From Chloroflexota bacterium (lineage in GTDB: Bacteria > Chloroflexota > UBA4733): DNA of 5,720 bases. Both the position numbers and the translations under genes were made by a program. Where the stretch lies: the NCBI GenBank assembly GCA_023381895.1, contig JAMCTA010000167.1, positions 1-5,720 on the forward strand. The letters run 5' to 3'. This document shows, one piece after another, positions 1 to 5,569 of this stretch. Below the pieces are notes generated by a model. It did not search any database. It saw nothing but the letters and a program-made list of their open reading frames with translations, and was not told the origin of the DNA. Position 1 is the first letter of the stretch; every line of letters starts with the position of its first letter.

Positions 1-144
1 GACGCCACAGGATCGCAGGACCCGGTGGAGAGTGAACTGTCTCGCCTCGCGGCCAACCAGAACGTAGACGGGGAACTTGAACAGATGAAGCAGCAACTCA
101 GCCTCCAAGGACCGGCAAAGCCCAAACAGCTTACGGAGGGATAG
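1..144 (+). CDS. pspA: PspA/IM30 family protein, C-terminal end (partial, start outside window)
   Basis: Frame 1 is open from the first base to a TAG at 142-144 and encodes the last 47 residues of a protein. The tail is hydrophilic and helical, with a VDGELEQMKQQL segment (residues 22-33 of the visible part). This resembles the usual C-terminus of PspA/IM30 proteins, where a V-x-x-EL-x-x-LK helix is common, and it ends in a short charged extension. The family forms coiled-coil, ESCRT-III-like assemblies on the inner face of the cytoplasmic membrane and protects damaged membranes. The strongest support is context: the next gene, five bases downstream, is a recognisable pspAA, which typically follows pspA. 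The diagnostic coiled-coil body lies outside the window, so the family call rests on this short tail plus the neighbour. Confidence 0.72.
   Translation, partial: DATGSQDPVESELSRLAANQNVDGELEQMKQQLSLQGPAKPKQLTEG
135..140 (+). promoter_or_regulatory. Ribosome binding site of pspAA, inside the pspA 3' end
   Basis: GGAGGG lies nine bases before the ATG at 150 and overlaps the last sense codons of pspA, so ribosomes finishing pspA sit on the pspAA start. This supports the chosen start and a pspA-pspAA operon with coupled translation. Confidence 0.7.
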
Positions 145-149
145 GGACA

Positions 150-440
150 ATGATCGTTCGCATCGCCACTGAAGGGCAGTATCAGGTTGGCAGTGACATC
201 TTGGAGAGGATCAACGAGATTGATAGTCGCTTGGTGACTGCTGTGCAGGAGAATGACGAGGCCGAGTTCTCGCGACTGCTGGCTGATCTGGTAGGTACAG
301 TGCGGCAGAATGGGCAGGTGGTACCCACTGAGAAGATTGTTGAGTCCGACCTGGTCCTGCCGCCGACAGACACGTCGCTGGAAGAGGCGAGGCGCCTGTT
401 CGCTGTCGACGGGTTGACCATGCCTCAATCCCAGAGCTAG
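150..440 (+). CDS. pspAA: PspA-associated protein PspAA
   Basis: This is a 96-residue soluble protein with no signal peptide or membrane segment. It matches the PspAA pattern as I know it: an N-terminal MIVRIATEGQYQV strand region (residues 1-13), an acidic helical middle (about 16-55), the ESDLVLPP motif (65-72) and a C-terminal helix TSLEEARRL (75-83). The length is typical of the family. PspAA is a small partner found next to PspA in actinobacteria, Chloroflexota and archaea. It is thought to act with PspA in the membrane-stress response, but its biochemical role is not established. The start at 150 is supported by a strong Shine-Dalgarno sequence and a five-base gap after pspA. The TAG stop (438-440) lies inside CTAG, shared with the stop of the convergent pspAB. 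Confidence 0.9.
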   Translation: MIVRIATEGQYQVGSDILERINEIDSRLVTAVQENDEAEFSRLLADLVGTVRQNGQVVPTEKIVESDLVLPPTDTSLEEARRLFAVDGLTMPQSQS

Positions 441-1006
441 AGCGGTATCTCCCACATAGGGTACCACCGCTCCAGCTCGGGCTCTGTCGGGAGCTCTTTC
501 TGCATCGCCGCCTTCAGCCGTAGCTCGGCGGCGTTGTCTCGCTCCTGCGAGTGCCCCCGAGGCATAAATGGATAAAACGTGCCTCGCTTATAGTTGTATA
601 TCCAGTAGATCGGCTGTCCTTTGTCCAAGAACTTGAAGACGGCGGCGAGAAGTTGATCTCCGAAGCCGTGGTCCTCCAGAGTCATGCTAACAAGATGAAT
701 GGTCGTGACTAGATCCTCGAACCTGGGATCCTCGAGAGTCACCCATTGGAATCCGAAGCTGTCCGTCTGAGTCTGGATCGTTGCGCCAGTTTCTCGACCG
801 CTGATCCGCAGCAAGCCGTCCAACTCTGGCTGCATCCCTTCAAACTGACCCGACTCAAGGGGGCGAAAGCAGACCCCCGCGCGGTTGCTAGGTTCCAGCT
901 GCAGGTCTGCTGTCAGCGTAATGTAACCTGTGGAGATAGCAAAGAGCCGCTCCAACTTAGACTGCACTGGTCGTGTTCGCCCGAGAAGGATGTCCAGGAT
1001 TTTCAT
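437..1006 (-). CDS. pspAB: PspA-associated protein PspAB
   Basis: This is a 189-residue cytoplasmic protein without membrane segments. Recognisable family blocks are the N-terminal ILDILLGRTRPV (residues 3-14), FGFQWVTLEDPRFEDLV (84-100), TLEDHGFGDQLLAAVF (109-124), YWIYNYKRGTFYPF (134-147), the RDN at 156-158 and the C-terminal ELERWYPMWEIPL (177-189). Length and motifs fit full-length PspAB. The protein has no known enzymatic activity; it is known mainly from its conserved neighbourhood with PspA, PspAA and HtpX-type proteases. Here it is the second gene of an operon: its ATG overlaps the htpX stop (ATGA, 1003-1006), and a GGAG at 1015-1018 lies eight bases upstream of the start. Its stop overlaps the pspAA stop on the opposite strand. 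Confidence 0.9.
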   Translation of the reverse strand: MKILDILLGRTRPVQSKLERLFAISTGYITLTADLQLEPSNRAGVCFRPLESGQFEGMQPELDGLLRISGRETGATIQTQTDSFGFQWVTLEDPRFEDLVTTIHLVSMTLEDHGFGDQLLAAVFKFLDKGQPIYWIYNYKRGTFYPFMPRGHSQERDNAAELRLKAAMQKELPTEPELERWYPMWEIPL

Positions 1007-1935
1007 GCGGCGCGCTCCATCTCCTGCTGCATTCGGCTCAGTCGGTCGAGGCGGTGCTCCAGCGATGGGTGGGTAGACAAGAGCTCTGTCAGAGATGAAC
1101 CGGACATGGCAGGGAAGAAGAAGAAGGCATTCATTCCTTCCACCTCGCGCAGGTCCTGCTGTGGGATCCGCTGCATGGTGCCGCTGATCTTAAGTAGCGC
1201 CGACGACAGCTGCGAAGGGGCCCCCGTGATGATAGCCGAACCCCGGTCCGCCGCGTACTCGCGGTAGCGTGAAAGCGTCCGGATCAGGAAGAAGCTGATC
1301 ACCCACACCACCAGGGCCGCCAGGTAAACCAGCATGATGTAGCCACCGCCGCCGCCGCGGCTGCGTCTACGCCCGCCACCGTACCCGCCGAAGCCGCCGA
1401 ACCCAAACAGGCTACCCCACATGAGGCTACGCATCATGAAGAAGGCCGCGGTCGGGAGGAAGCTGGCTAGGGTAATGACCATGGCGTCGCGGTTCTTGAT
1501 ATGGGTAAGCTCGTGAGCGACCACGGCTTCTACCTCCGGCTGTTCCAGCCGCCGCATCAGGCCGGAAGTGACCGCTACAACGGCGTTACGGGGATTCCGA
1601 CCCGTGGCCAAGGCGTTGGGCACATCACTTTGGACAATGGCAACCTGTGGCTTGGGCAGGTCGGCCAGCGCTACCAGCCGGTCAACAATCCCGTGTAGTT
1701 CAGGCGCTTCCTCTGGAGAGACGATTCGCGCACCCATCGACCACAGAACGATCCGATCGGAGAAATAGTACTGCACCCCCAGCAAGACGACGGCAATCAC
1801 GAGCAGCGAGACATAGTCCACCCCTGCCTCCCAGAGAACCGCGAGAAACGCCAGGTATACGGCGAAGAGGAGGACCATGGTGATGAGCATCCGCACCGTC
1901 AATTCTGTATCTCGGCCATACCATCTGGTATGCAT
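1003..1935 (-). CDS. htpX: Zinc metalloprotease HtpX (peptidase M48B), membrane-bound
   Basis: This 310-residue membrane zinc protease degrades misfolded or damaged inner-membrane proteins. The zinc site is visible as HELTH (residues 141-145, with E142 as catalytic base) and the third ligand E226 in REYAAD (225-230). Hydrophobic segments lie at about 14-36 and 40-58 before the catalytic domain, and at about 153-172 and 199-218 after the HELTH helix. The C-terminal STHPSLEHRLDRL block (287-299) is typical of M48. A glycine/arginine-rich loop (about 173-198) joins the two later membrane segments. The length is slightly above that of E. coli HtpX. The ATG at 1935 has only a modest upstream purine stretch. 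It overlaps pspAB by four bases, which suggests a coupled protease and PspA-partner unit. Conserved residues appear intact, so it is probably active. Confidence 0.95.
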   Translation of the reverse strand: MHTRWYGRDTELTVRMLITMVLLFAVYLAFLAVLWEAGVDYVSLLVIAVVLLGVQYYFSDRIVLWSMGARIVSPEEAPELHGIVDRLVALADLPKPQVAIVQSDVPNALATGRNPRNAVVAVTSGLMRRLEQPEVEAVVAHELTHIKNRDAMVITLASFLPTAAFFMMRSLMWGSLFGFGGFGGYGGGRRRSRGGGGGYIMLVYLAALVVWVISFFLIRTLSRYREYAADRGSAIITGAPSQLSSALLKISGTMQRIPQQDLREVEGMNAFFFFPAMSGSSLTELLSTHPSLEHRLDRLSRMQQEMERAA

Positions 1936-2024
1936 AATGAGTTACCTGCCTTCTTACGATGGGGCCCTGCCGGGCTCCTGAGGCTCCATGCACTGAGCCA
2001 AGCCGCTAGGCTGGCTGCCTTGTC

Positions 2025-2065
2025 ATGTCCGAACGCACTCCATTCAAGCTGAAATGTGAACGCAC
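2025..2065. repeat. Pair of direct repeats ATGT(CC)GAACGCAC upstream of htpX
   Basis: GAACGCAC occurs at 2031-2038 and 2058-2065, exactly 27 bases apart. Each copy is preceded by ATGT, with an extra CC between the two parts in the first copy. Both lie in the htpX upstream region, about 90-130 bases before the start codon and just outside the htrA terminator stem. The pair could be binding sites for a regulator of htpX-pspAB, but a chance 8-mer repeat is not excluded. No convincing -35/-10 pair was found for htpX. Confidence 0.3.
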
Positions 2066-2068
2066 AAA

Positions 2069-2105
2069 CCAGACCTCCGAGCTCTCGAAGAGCTCGGAGG
2101 TCTGG
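2069..2105 (-). terminator. Rho-independent terminator after htrA
   Basis: A perfect 17-bp inverted repeat (2069-2085 with 2089-2105) encloses the three-base loop CGA. On the - strand it starts about 40 bases after the htrA stop and is followed by TTTGTG, a short and imperfect U tract. No T run follows on the + strand, so it most likely ends the htrA transcript and insulates htpX-pspAB. The stem is very strong and G+C rich, which may compensate for the weak U tract. Confidence 0.75.
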
Positions 2106-2145
2106 AAAAGTCTAGGCTCGAACCTGGGCTACGAGCGCGGCGCTT

Positions 2146-3351
2146 TCACGAACCGCTAGGCATGACTCCCAGTGTGATCTTCACCTGGGAGCTGTTGCTG
2201 CCCCTTTGGACCGTGAGGGTGATCACGTCCCCGGGCTTCTTGTCCAGGAGGTATTTTCCCAGCGTGGAGTCACTGGTGATTGGATGGCCATCCACCTGGG
2301 TGATCACATCGCCCTGCTTGAGGCCCGATTGGGCAGCGGGTGAGCCGCTGACCACCTGGGCCACCACGATCCCCTTAGTGCCGGCTGGGACCGCCAGCTG
2401 CCTTGCCAGAGAGGGTGTCAGATCGGTGTAGGCTATCCCGATGAAGGGATGGACGACCTTGCCGGTGGCCACCAGTTGATCGGCTATTGGCTTGGCGGTA
2501 TTGATGGCTATGGCGAAGCCGATGCCCTGGGCCTGCACACCCGGCTCGGCGGCGCCTGCAATCAGGGTGTTGATCCCGATAACCTGTCCCTGGAGGTTGA
2601 CGAGGGCTCCCCCGCTGTTGCCCGGGTTGATGGAGGCGTCGGTCTGGATCACGTCGTACAGGAAGGGGCCTGCCTGTCCGGTCGTCTGGCTTGGAGGTTC
2701 CTGGACGGTTCTGTTGAGGGCGCTGACCACCCCCTGGGTTACGGTGGGCCCACCTGGCAGGGCCAGGGCGTTGCCGATGGCGACCACCCAGTCGCCGACA
2801 GCGAGCTTGCTGGAGTCACCGAGTTGGGCCACTGGGAGGTTAGTCCCCTGGATCTGGACAACAGCGAGGTCAGTCTGTGGGTCCTCGCCCACGATCTTGG
2901 CGTCGAAGGAGCGGCCATCTGGGAGGGAGACGGTGAGGCTGGTGGCGCCTGCTACGACGTGGTCGTTGGTGAGGATGTGGCCCTGGGAGTCGTAGATGAC
3001 GCCCGAGCCAACCCCTGTCTGTGGGACGGTTTGGCCGAAGCCGCTCAGGCTCTGCTGCGTCGAGGTGATCTGCACTATCGCCGGCCTCACGCTCTGCGCG
3101 ACGTGACTAATGGCCGATGCGAAGCTCGACGGTGCCGTGTTCGTCTGCGAGCTAGAATTTCCGGAGGTTACGGCCTGGGAGCTGCCATTCTGTGCCGTCC
3201 CCGCCGCAGAAGCTGGAACGCCCGTGGCGGTCCCGTTGCTGGCCCCAGTAGACGGCGAGGCCGCGACGCTACAGCCCACTGCCCCCACCACGAGTATAAT
3301 AGACAGAGCGGCAGGCGCCAAAAAGCGCCTCAGATCAGCTGGGAAAAACAA
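2146..3351 (-). CDS. HtrA/DegP-like trypsin-family serine protease with one PDZ domain, probable lipoprotein
   Basis: This is a 401-residue exported protease and chaperone-like quality-control enzyme acting outside the cytoplasmic membrane. The N-terminus has basic residues (R8, R9), a hydrophobic stretch (about 10-26) and a possible lipobox AVGC with C27, suggesting lipid anchoring. Residues 28-78 form a Ser/Thr/Gly/Ala/Asn-rich linker. The protease domain spans about 80-295, with the triad H131 (TNDHVV), D161 (TDLAVV) and S246 (GNSGG). A single PDZ domain follows (about 300-395, with GSPAAQSGLKQGDVI at 336-350). The start is a TTG at 3351, backed by AAAGGAG nine bases upstream; no upstream ATG competes. 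The gene stands alone between a terminator and the intergenic region beginning at 3352. It belongs to the single-PDZ branch common in Gram-positive-type bacteria and Chloroflexota, so the symbols degP/degQ are not assigned. Confidence 0.95.
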   Translation of the reverse strand: MFFPADLRRFLAPAALSIILVVGAVGCSVAASPSTGASNGTATGVPASAAGTAQNGSSQAVTSGNSSSQTNTAPSSFASAISHVAQSVRPAIVQITSTQQSLSGFGQTVPQTGVGSGVIYDSQGHILTNDHVVAGATSLTVSLPDGRSFDAKIVGEDPQTDLAVVQIQGTNLPVAQLGDSSKLAVGDWVVAIGNALALPGGPTVTQGVVSALNRTVQEPPSQTTGQAGPFLYDVIQTDASINPGNSGGALVNLQGQVIGINTLIAGAAEPGVQAQGIGFAIAINTAKPIADQLVATGKVVHPFIGIAYTDLTPSLARQLAVPAGTKGIVVAQVVSGSPAAQSGLKQGDVITQVDGHPITSDSTLGKYLLDKKPGDVITLTVQRGSNSSQVKITLGVMPSGS

Positions 3352-3360
3352 TGTCGGATA

Positions 3361-3367
3361 CTCCTTT
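3361..3367 (-). promoter_or_regulatory. Ribosome binding site that fixes the TTG start of the htrA-like gene
   Basis: On the - strand AAAGGAG ends nine bases before the TTG at 3349-3351. It is the best Shine-Dalgarno sequence in the region and supports TTG as the true start. This start places the whole signal sequence, including R8 and R9, in the protein. Confidence 0.7.
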
Positions 3368-3517
3368 TGACTGTATTGGCGAGCGTGCTCACCAAGTTAT
3401 CTCGTGAGTGCAGAATTTGTACCGAGCGGCGAGCAGAGAAGAGGGAGAATCACAATCGGTGGCGGCCAGGTTTCAAGATTGTCAGCGGTGGTCGCGGTGT
3501 CCTGGGACTGCCGTGAT

Positions 3518-3527
3518 ATGTTAACAT
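3518..3527. promoter_or_regulatory. Palindrome ATGTTAACAT, possible operator in an A+T-rich patch
   Basis: This perfect 10-base palindrome sits in the only clearly A+T-rich stretch of the intergenic region, about 165 bases from the htrA start and 215 from the transporter start. It could be an operator or part of a promoter core. It is called from symmetry and composition only, and no regulator is encoded nearby. Confidence 0.25.
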
Positions 3528-3668
3528 TTAAGTTGCATCGATCCTCCGTGGTGCGCACCGACGCTATCTCAAGGTAGTGCGAGCACTTTTCGGATCCGAG
3601 GGCTTCGTGGCAGGCGTTGTGCCTGTGGTTACGGCAAACCGCGTGGTTGCACCGGGAAGCGGTTGGCG

Positions 3669-3687
3669 GATGTCCGGCTCGGACATC
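3669..3687. repeat. Small hairpin in the leader of the TSUP transporter gene
   Basis: GATGTCCG (3669-3676) and CGGACATC (3680-3687) are exact reverse complements around the loop GCT. The hairpin lies about 56 bases before the transporter start and has no T run after it, so it is not an obvious terminator. It may be a protein-binding site or a leader RNA structure. Confidence 0.35.
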
Positions 3688-3730
3688 GATGCCGCGTGCG
3701 CTACCCTGCGCGATGAAAGATCATAGTCCG

Positions 3731-3735
3731 AGAGG
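3731..3735 (+). promoter_or_regulatory. Ribosome binding site supporting the TTG start of the TSUP gene
   Basis: AGAGG lies eight bases before the TTG at 3744. The reading frame is closed by a TGA at 3714-3716, and no ATG or GTG exists between that stop and 3744. TTG is therefore the only upstream start that keeps the first membrane helix complete. Confidence 0.55.
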
Positions 3736-3743
3736 TCGCTTGC

Positions 3744-4583
3744 TTGCTTGAGTACGAACTGATTATTCTGGTTGGGTCCATGATCGCCGGCGTCATCGGC
3801 GCGCTGGTTGGTCTGGGCGGCGGTGTACTTATCGTTCCGCTCCTAACGGTAGGCTTCGGGGTCGATATCCACTACGCGATAGGTGCCAGCATTGTTTCGG
3901 TGATCGCCACCTCCAGTGGGGCAGCCGCTGCGTACGTTCGGGACGAGATCACAAACCTTCGTGTTGGCATGTTCCTCGAAATAGCCACCACATCCGGGGC
4001 TATAGTTGGAGCACTGTTGGCGGCGGTTGTTCAGCCAACCCTCCTTTTTATCCTCTTCGGCATAGTCCTGATGATATCTGCCGTTCCACTCGTGGCACGG
4101 ATTGGGGAAGAGCTTCCCATGGGCGTTTCCAGCGACCGGTGGGCAAAGCGCCTTCGCCTTCCGTCCAGTTACAACGATGCCGTGCTGGGCAAGGTCGTGA
4201 ATTATGAAGTGACTCGAGTTCCAGCTGGCTTCGCTATGATGGGAGTCGCAGGCTTGGTGTCGGGCTTGCTCGGGATCGGAAGCGGCACTTTCAAGGTGCT
4301 CGCGATGGATACGGGGATGAGGCTTCCTATGAAGGTCTCAACGACCACCAGCAACTTCATGATCGGGGTCACTGCCGCGGCAAGTGCCGGTATCTACTTT
4401 AGCCGAGGTGACGTGCATCCACTGATCGCGGCGCCGGTGGCGCTGGGCATCTTGCTCGGCGCTGCCCTGGGAAGCCGTATTTTGGTCCGCGTGAGAAACA
4501 CCACGATCAGGAAGGTGTTCGTGCCGCTGCTCGTGATCATCGCGATAGAAATGATCCTGCGCGGGTTTGGGGTGCGGACATGA
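3744..4583 (+). CDS. TauE/SafE (TSUP) family membrane transporter, probable sulfite/organosulfonate anion exporter
   Basis: This is a 279-residue integral membrane protein with about seven to eight hydrophobic segments. It shows the internal duplication of the family. The first half carries GALVGLGGGVLIVP (residues 19-32) followed by AIGASIVSVIATSSG (45-59). The second half carries GLVSGLLGIGSGTFKVL (170-186) followed by KVSTTTSNFMIG (197-208). A hydrophilic loop (about 118-155) separates the halves. TSUP proteins move sulfur-containing or other small organic anions across the cytoplasmic membrane, commonly outward. The substrate cannot be read from the sequence, and no sulfur-metabolism gene lies nearby. 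The gene starts with TTG. Its stop overlaps the ATG of the DUF1634 gene (ATGA, 4580-4583), which indicates coupled expression. Confidence 0.92.
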   Translation: MLEYELIILVGSMIAGVIGALVGLGGGVLIVPLLTVGFGVDIHYAIGASIVSVIATSSGAAAAYVRDEITNLRVGMFLEIATTSGAIVGALLAAVVQPTLLFILFGIVLMISAVPLVARIGEELPMGVSSDRWAKRLRLPSSYNDAVLGKVVNYEVTRVPAGFAMMGVAGLVSGLLGIGSGTFKVLAMDTGMRLPMKVSTTTSNFMIGVTAAASAGIYFSRGDVHPLIAAPVALGILLGAALGSRILVRVRNTTIRKVFVPLLVIIAIEMILRGFGVRT

Positions 4584-4996
4584 GCCAGTTGAAAGAGACG
4601 AATCCTAAGTCAAACGCCGATAACCCGATGACCGCGGTCATTTCTTCGCTCCTGGTGATCGGTGTGGTCGTGAGCGCCGTTGTCCTGGCGATCGGAGTGT
4701 TGCTGCTTGCGATAACAGGACAGACAGGTTACAACGAACCCCTGACACCGCAGTTGCTCCTCGCGCCGCAGGGGTCCGTGATCTTCCCTCGTACCATTGC
4801 CGGCGTTGCGCAGGGCGTTCTATCTCTCAAGCCATTCGCGGTGATCGAACTGGGGGCGCTTCTGCTCATCGCAACCCCCGTTCTTCGGGTCGCGGTCTCT
4901 GTCCTTGTGTTCCTGTATGAAGGGGACCGTCTTTACGTTGCGATCACCCTCCTGGTTCTGTTCTTGCTGCTCTTGAGCATCTTCTGGATCAGGTAA
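4580..4996 (+). CDS. DUF1634 membrane protein, probable partner of the TSUP transporter
   Basis: This 138-residue protein has three predicted membrane helices at about 19-46, 84-112 and 117-137, and a hydrophilic N-terminus of about 16 residues. The tail matches the DUF1634 pattern: ATPVLRVAVSVLVFLYEGDRLYV (98-120) leading into a Leu-rich last helix. The loop between helices 1 and 2 (about 47-83) would face one side of the membrane. DUF1634 genes are often found directly after TauE/SafE genes, and a role as an accessory subunit or modulator is plausible but unproven. The start overlaps the transporter stop, and its own ribosome site is weak, consistent with translational coupling. Only 20 bases separate its stop from the end of the convergent nfeD, and I see no terminator there. 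Confidence 0.88.
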   Translation: MSQLKETNPKSNADNPMTAVISSLLVIGVVVSAVVLAIGVLLLAITGQTGYNEPLTPQLLLAPQGSVIFPRTIAGVAQGVLSLKPFAVIELGALLLIATPVLRVAVSVLVFLYEGDRLYVAITLLVLFLLLLSIFWIR

Positions 4997-5016
4997 ATTA
5001 TGCCGCCCGGACCATC

Positions 5017-5385
5017 CTATCTGCCACGACCACCGTCAACGCGCTGCGGTGACGGGGAGACTCTCAAGGTGAGGCCGTCCACCGCCTCGATGATCACCTG
5101 ATCGCCGGCATGCACCGGCCGTGTGGAAACGGCCCGCCAGATCTCTCCCTCGTAGTCCACCTCCGCCTCAAGCGTACCCTCCTTGGCCGTGAGCACGACT
5201 GCCCGACCACCGATCATGGCCTTGCTTCCGGTGGCCGCGGGCTGGCGCGTCGCTTGAAGCGCTTTCCAGTAGCCTACCAAGGCGATGATGGCGACGGGCA
5301 GATAGACCGGCAGGGCCAGCTGCCACGGCCAGACCATGAACAGGCCCAGGGCCAACAGCGGTAACAGCAGCAGCAGATGGTGCAT
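5017..5385 (-). CDS. Short NfeD-like membrane protein with OB-fold domain
   Basis: This is a 122-residue protein. Two hydrophobic segments (about 3-20 and 25-43) are followed by a soluble beta-rich domain (about 56-112) with GGRAVVLTAKEGTLEAEVDY, IWRAVS and AGDQVIIEAVDGLTLRV. This matches the NfeD C-terminal OB-fold as in short NfeD1b-type proteins; the ClpP-like protease domain of long NfeD is absent. Short NfeD proteins usually partner with SPFH proteins (stomatin, flotillin, slipin) in membrane-domain organisation and are also linked with PspA systems. No SPFH gene is visible here, although one could lie outside the window. The ATG at 5385 has AAAGGG about nine bases upstream on the - strand. 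The C-terminus ends in a short Arg/Gly-rich tail. Confidence 0.83.
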   Translation of the reverse strand: MHHLLLLLPLLALGLFMVWPWQLALPVYLPVAIIALVGYWKALQATRQPAATGSKAMIGGRAVVLTAKEGTLEAEVDYEGEIWRAVSTRPVHAGDQVIIEAVDGLTLRVSPSPQRVDGGRGR

Positions 5386-5426
5386 GGGATCTACCCTTTC
5401 AGCGTCCTCTCATCCAGCTAGTATTC

Positions 5427-5434
5427 TTACGTAA
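5427..5434. promoter_or_regulatory. Palindrome TTACGTAA between nfeD and the last gene, possible operator
   Basis: The 8-base palindrome lies in an A+T-rich patch of the 184-base divergent region (5386-5569), next to a TATAAC (5444-5449) that could be a -10 element for the rightward gene. No good -35 was found at 17 bases. The assignment is weak and rests on position and composition. Confidence 0.25.
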
Positions 5435-5555
5435 AGACATCACTATAACTGCATTTTTGCGTCCAGGCCGCCGCAATCCGTGTAACAGCGATGGTGGGAA
5501 TGAGCCTGGCACTCCACTTGCAACTTGGTTGATGTGATCATGCTGTCCTTCTGCC

Positions 5556-5563
5556 GGAGGAGG
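5556..5563 (+). promoter_or_regulatory. Strong ribosome binding site of the last gene
   Basis: GGAGGAGG ends six bases before the ATG at 5570. This favours 5570 over the in-frame ATG at 5540, which has no good Shine-Dalgarno sequence before it. Confidence 0.7.
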
Positions 5564-5569
5564 CCGACT

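Larger units (their letters stand above)
3352..3743. other. Divergent intergenic region between htrA and the TSUP transporter gene
   Basis: This 392-base stretch must hold the promoters for both the leftward protease gene and the rightward transporter pair. I see no convincing -35/-10 pair on either strand. An A+T-rich patch at 3513-3533 stands out against G+C-rich surroundings. Perfect short palindromes occur at 3518-3527 (ATGTTAACAT), 3550-3559 (GGTGCGCACC) and 3590-3599 (TCGGATCCGA), and an 8-bp hairpin lies at 3669-3687. I recognise no RNA gene or riboswitch. A 49-codon GTG-started frame at 3577-3726 has no usable ribosome site and no familiar product. Confidence 0.6.

Noticed and set aside
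746..1267. + strand open frame of 173 codons opposite pspAB and the end of htpX
   Set aside because: The opposite strand encodes two well-recognised proteins across the same bases; the translated product has Cys/Ser/Arg-rich shadow composition and no motif.
173..1500. Possibility that the HtpX glycine-rich loop (DNA about 1342-1419) is a sequence repeat or insertion
   Set aside because: The Gly/Arg-rich loop between membrane segments is in frame, short and similar to loops I know from other HtpX proteins, so it is ordinary low complexity.
2449..3516. Long + strand open frame of 355 codons opposite the htrA-like gene
   Set aside because: It is antisense to a clear HtrA protein with an intact catalytic triad, has no recognisable domain, and arises from G+C-rich codon bias.
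3669..3687. Hairpin considered as a terminator
   Set aside because: The stem is only 8 bp and no T run follows on either strand.
3577..3726. Small GTG-started frame of 49 codons in the intergenic region
   Set aside because: Its only purine-rich stretch (AAGG) is too close to the GTG, the product is unfamiliar, and it overlaps the hairpin and the transporter leader. It could be revisited if conserved in relatives.
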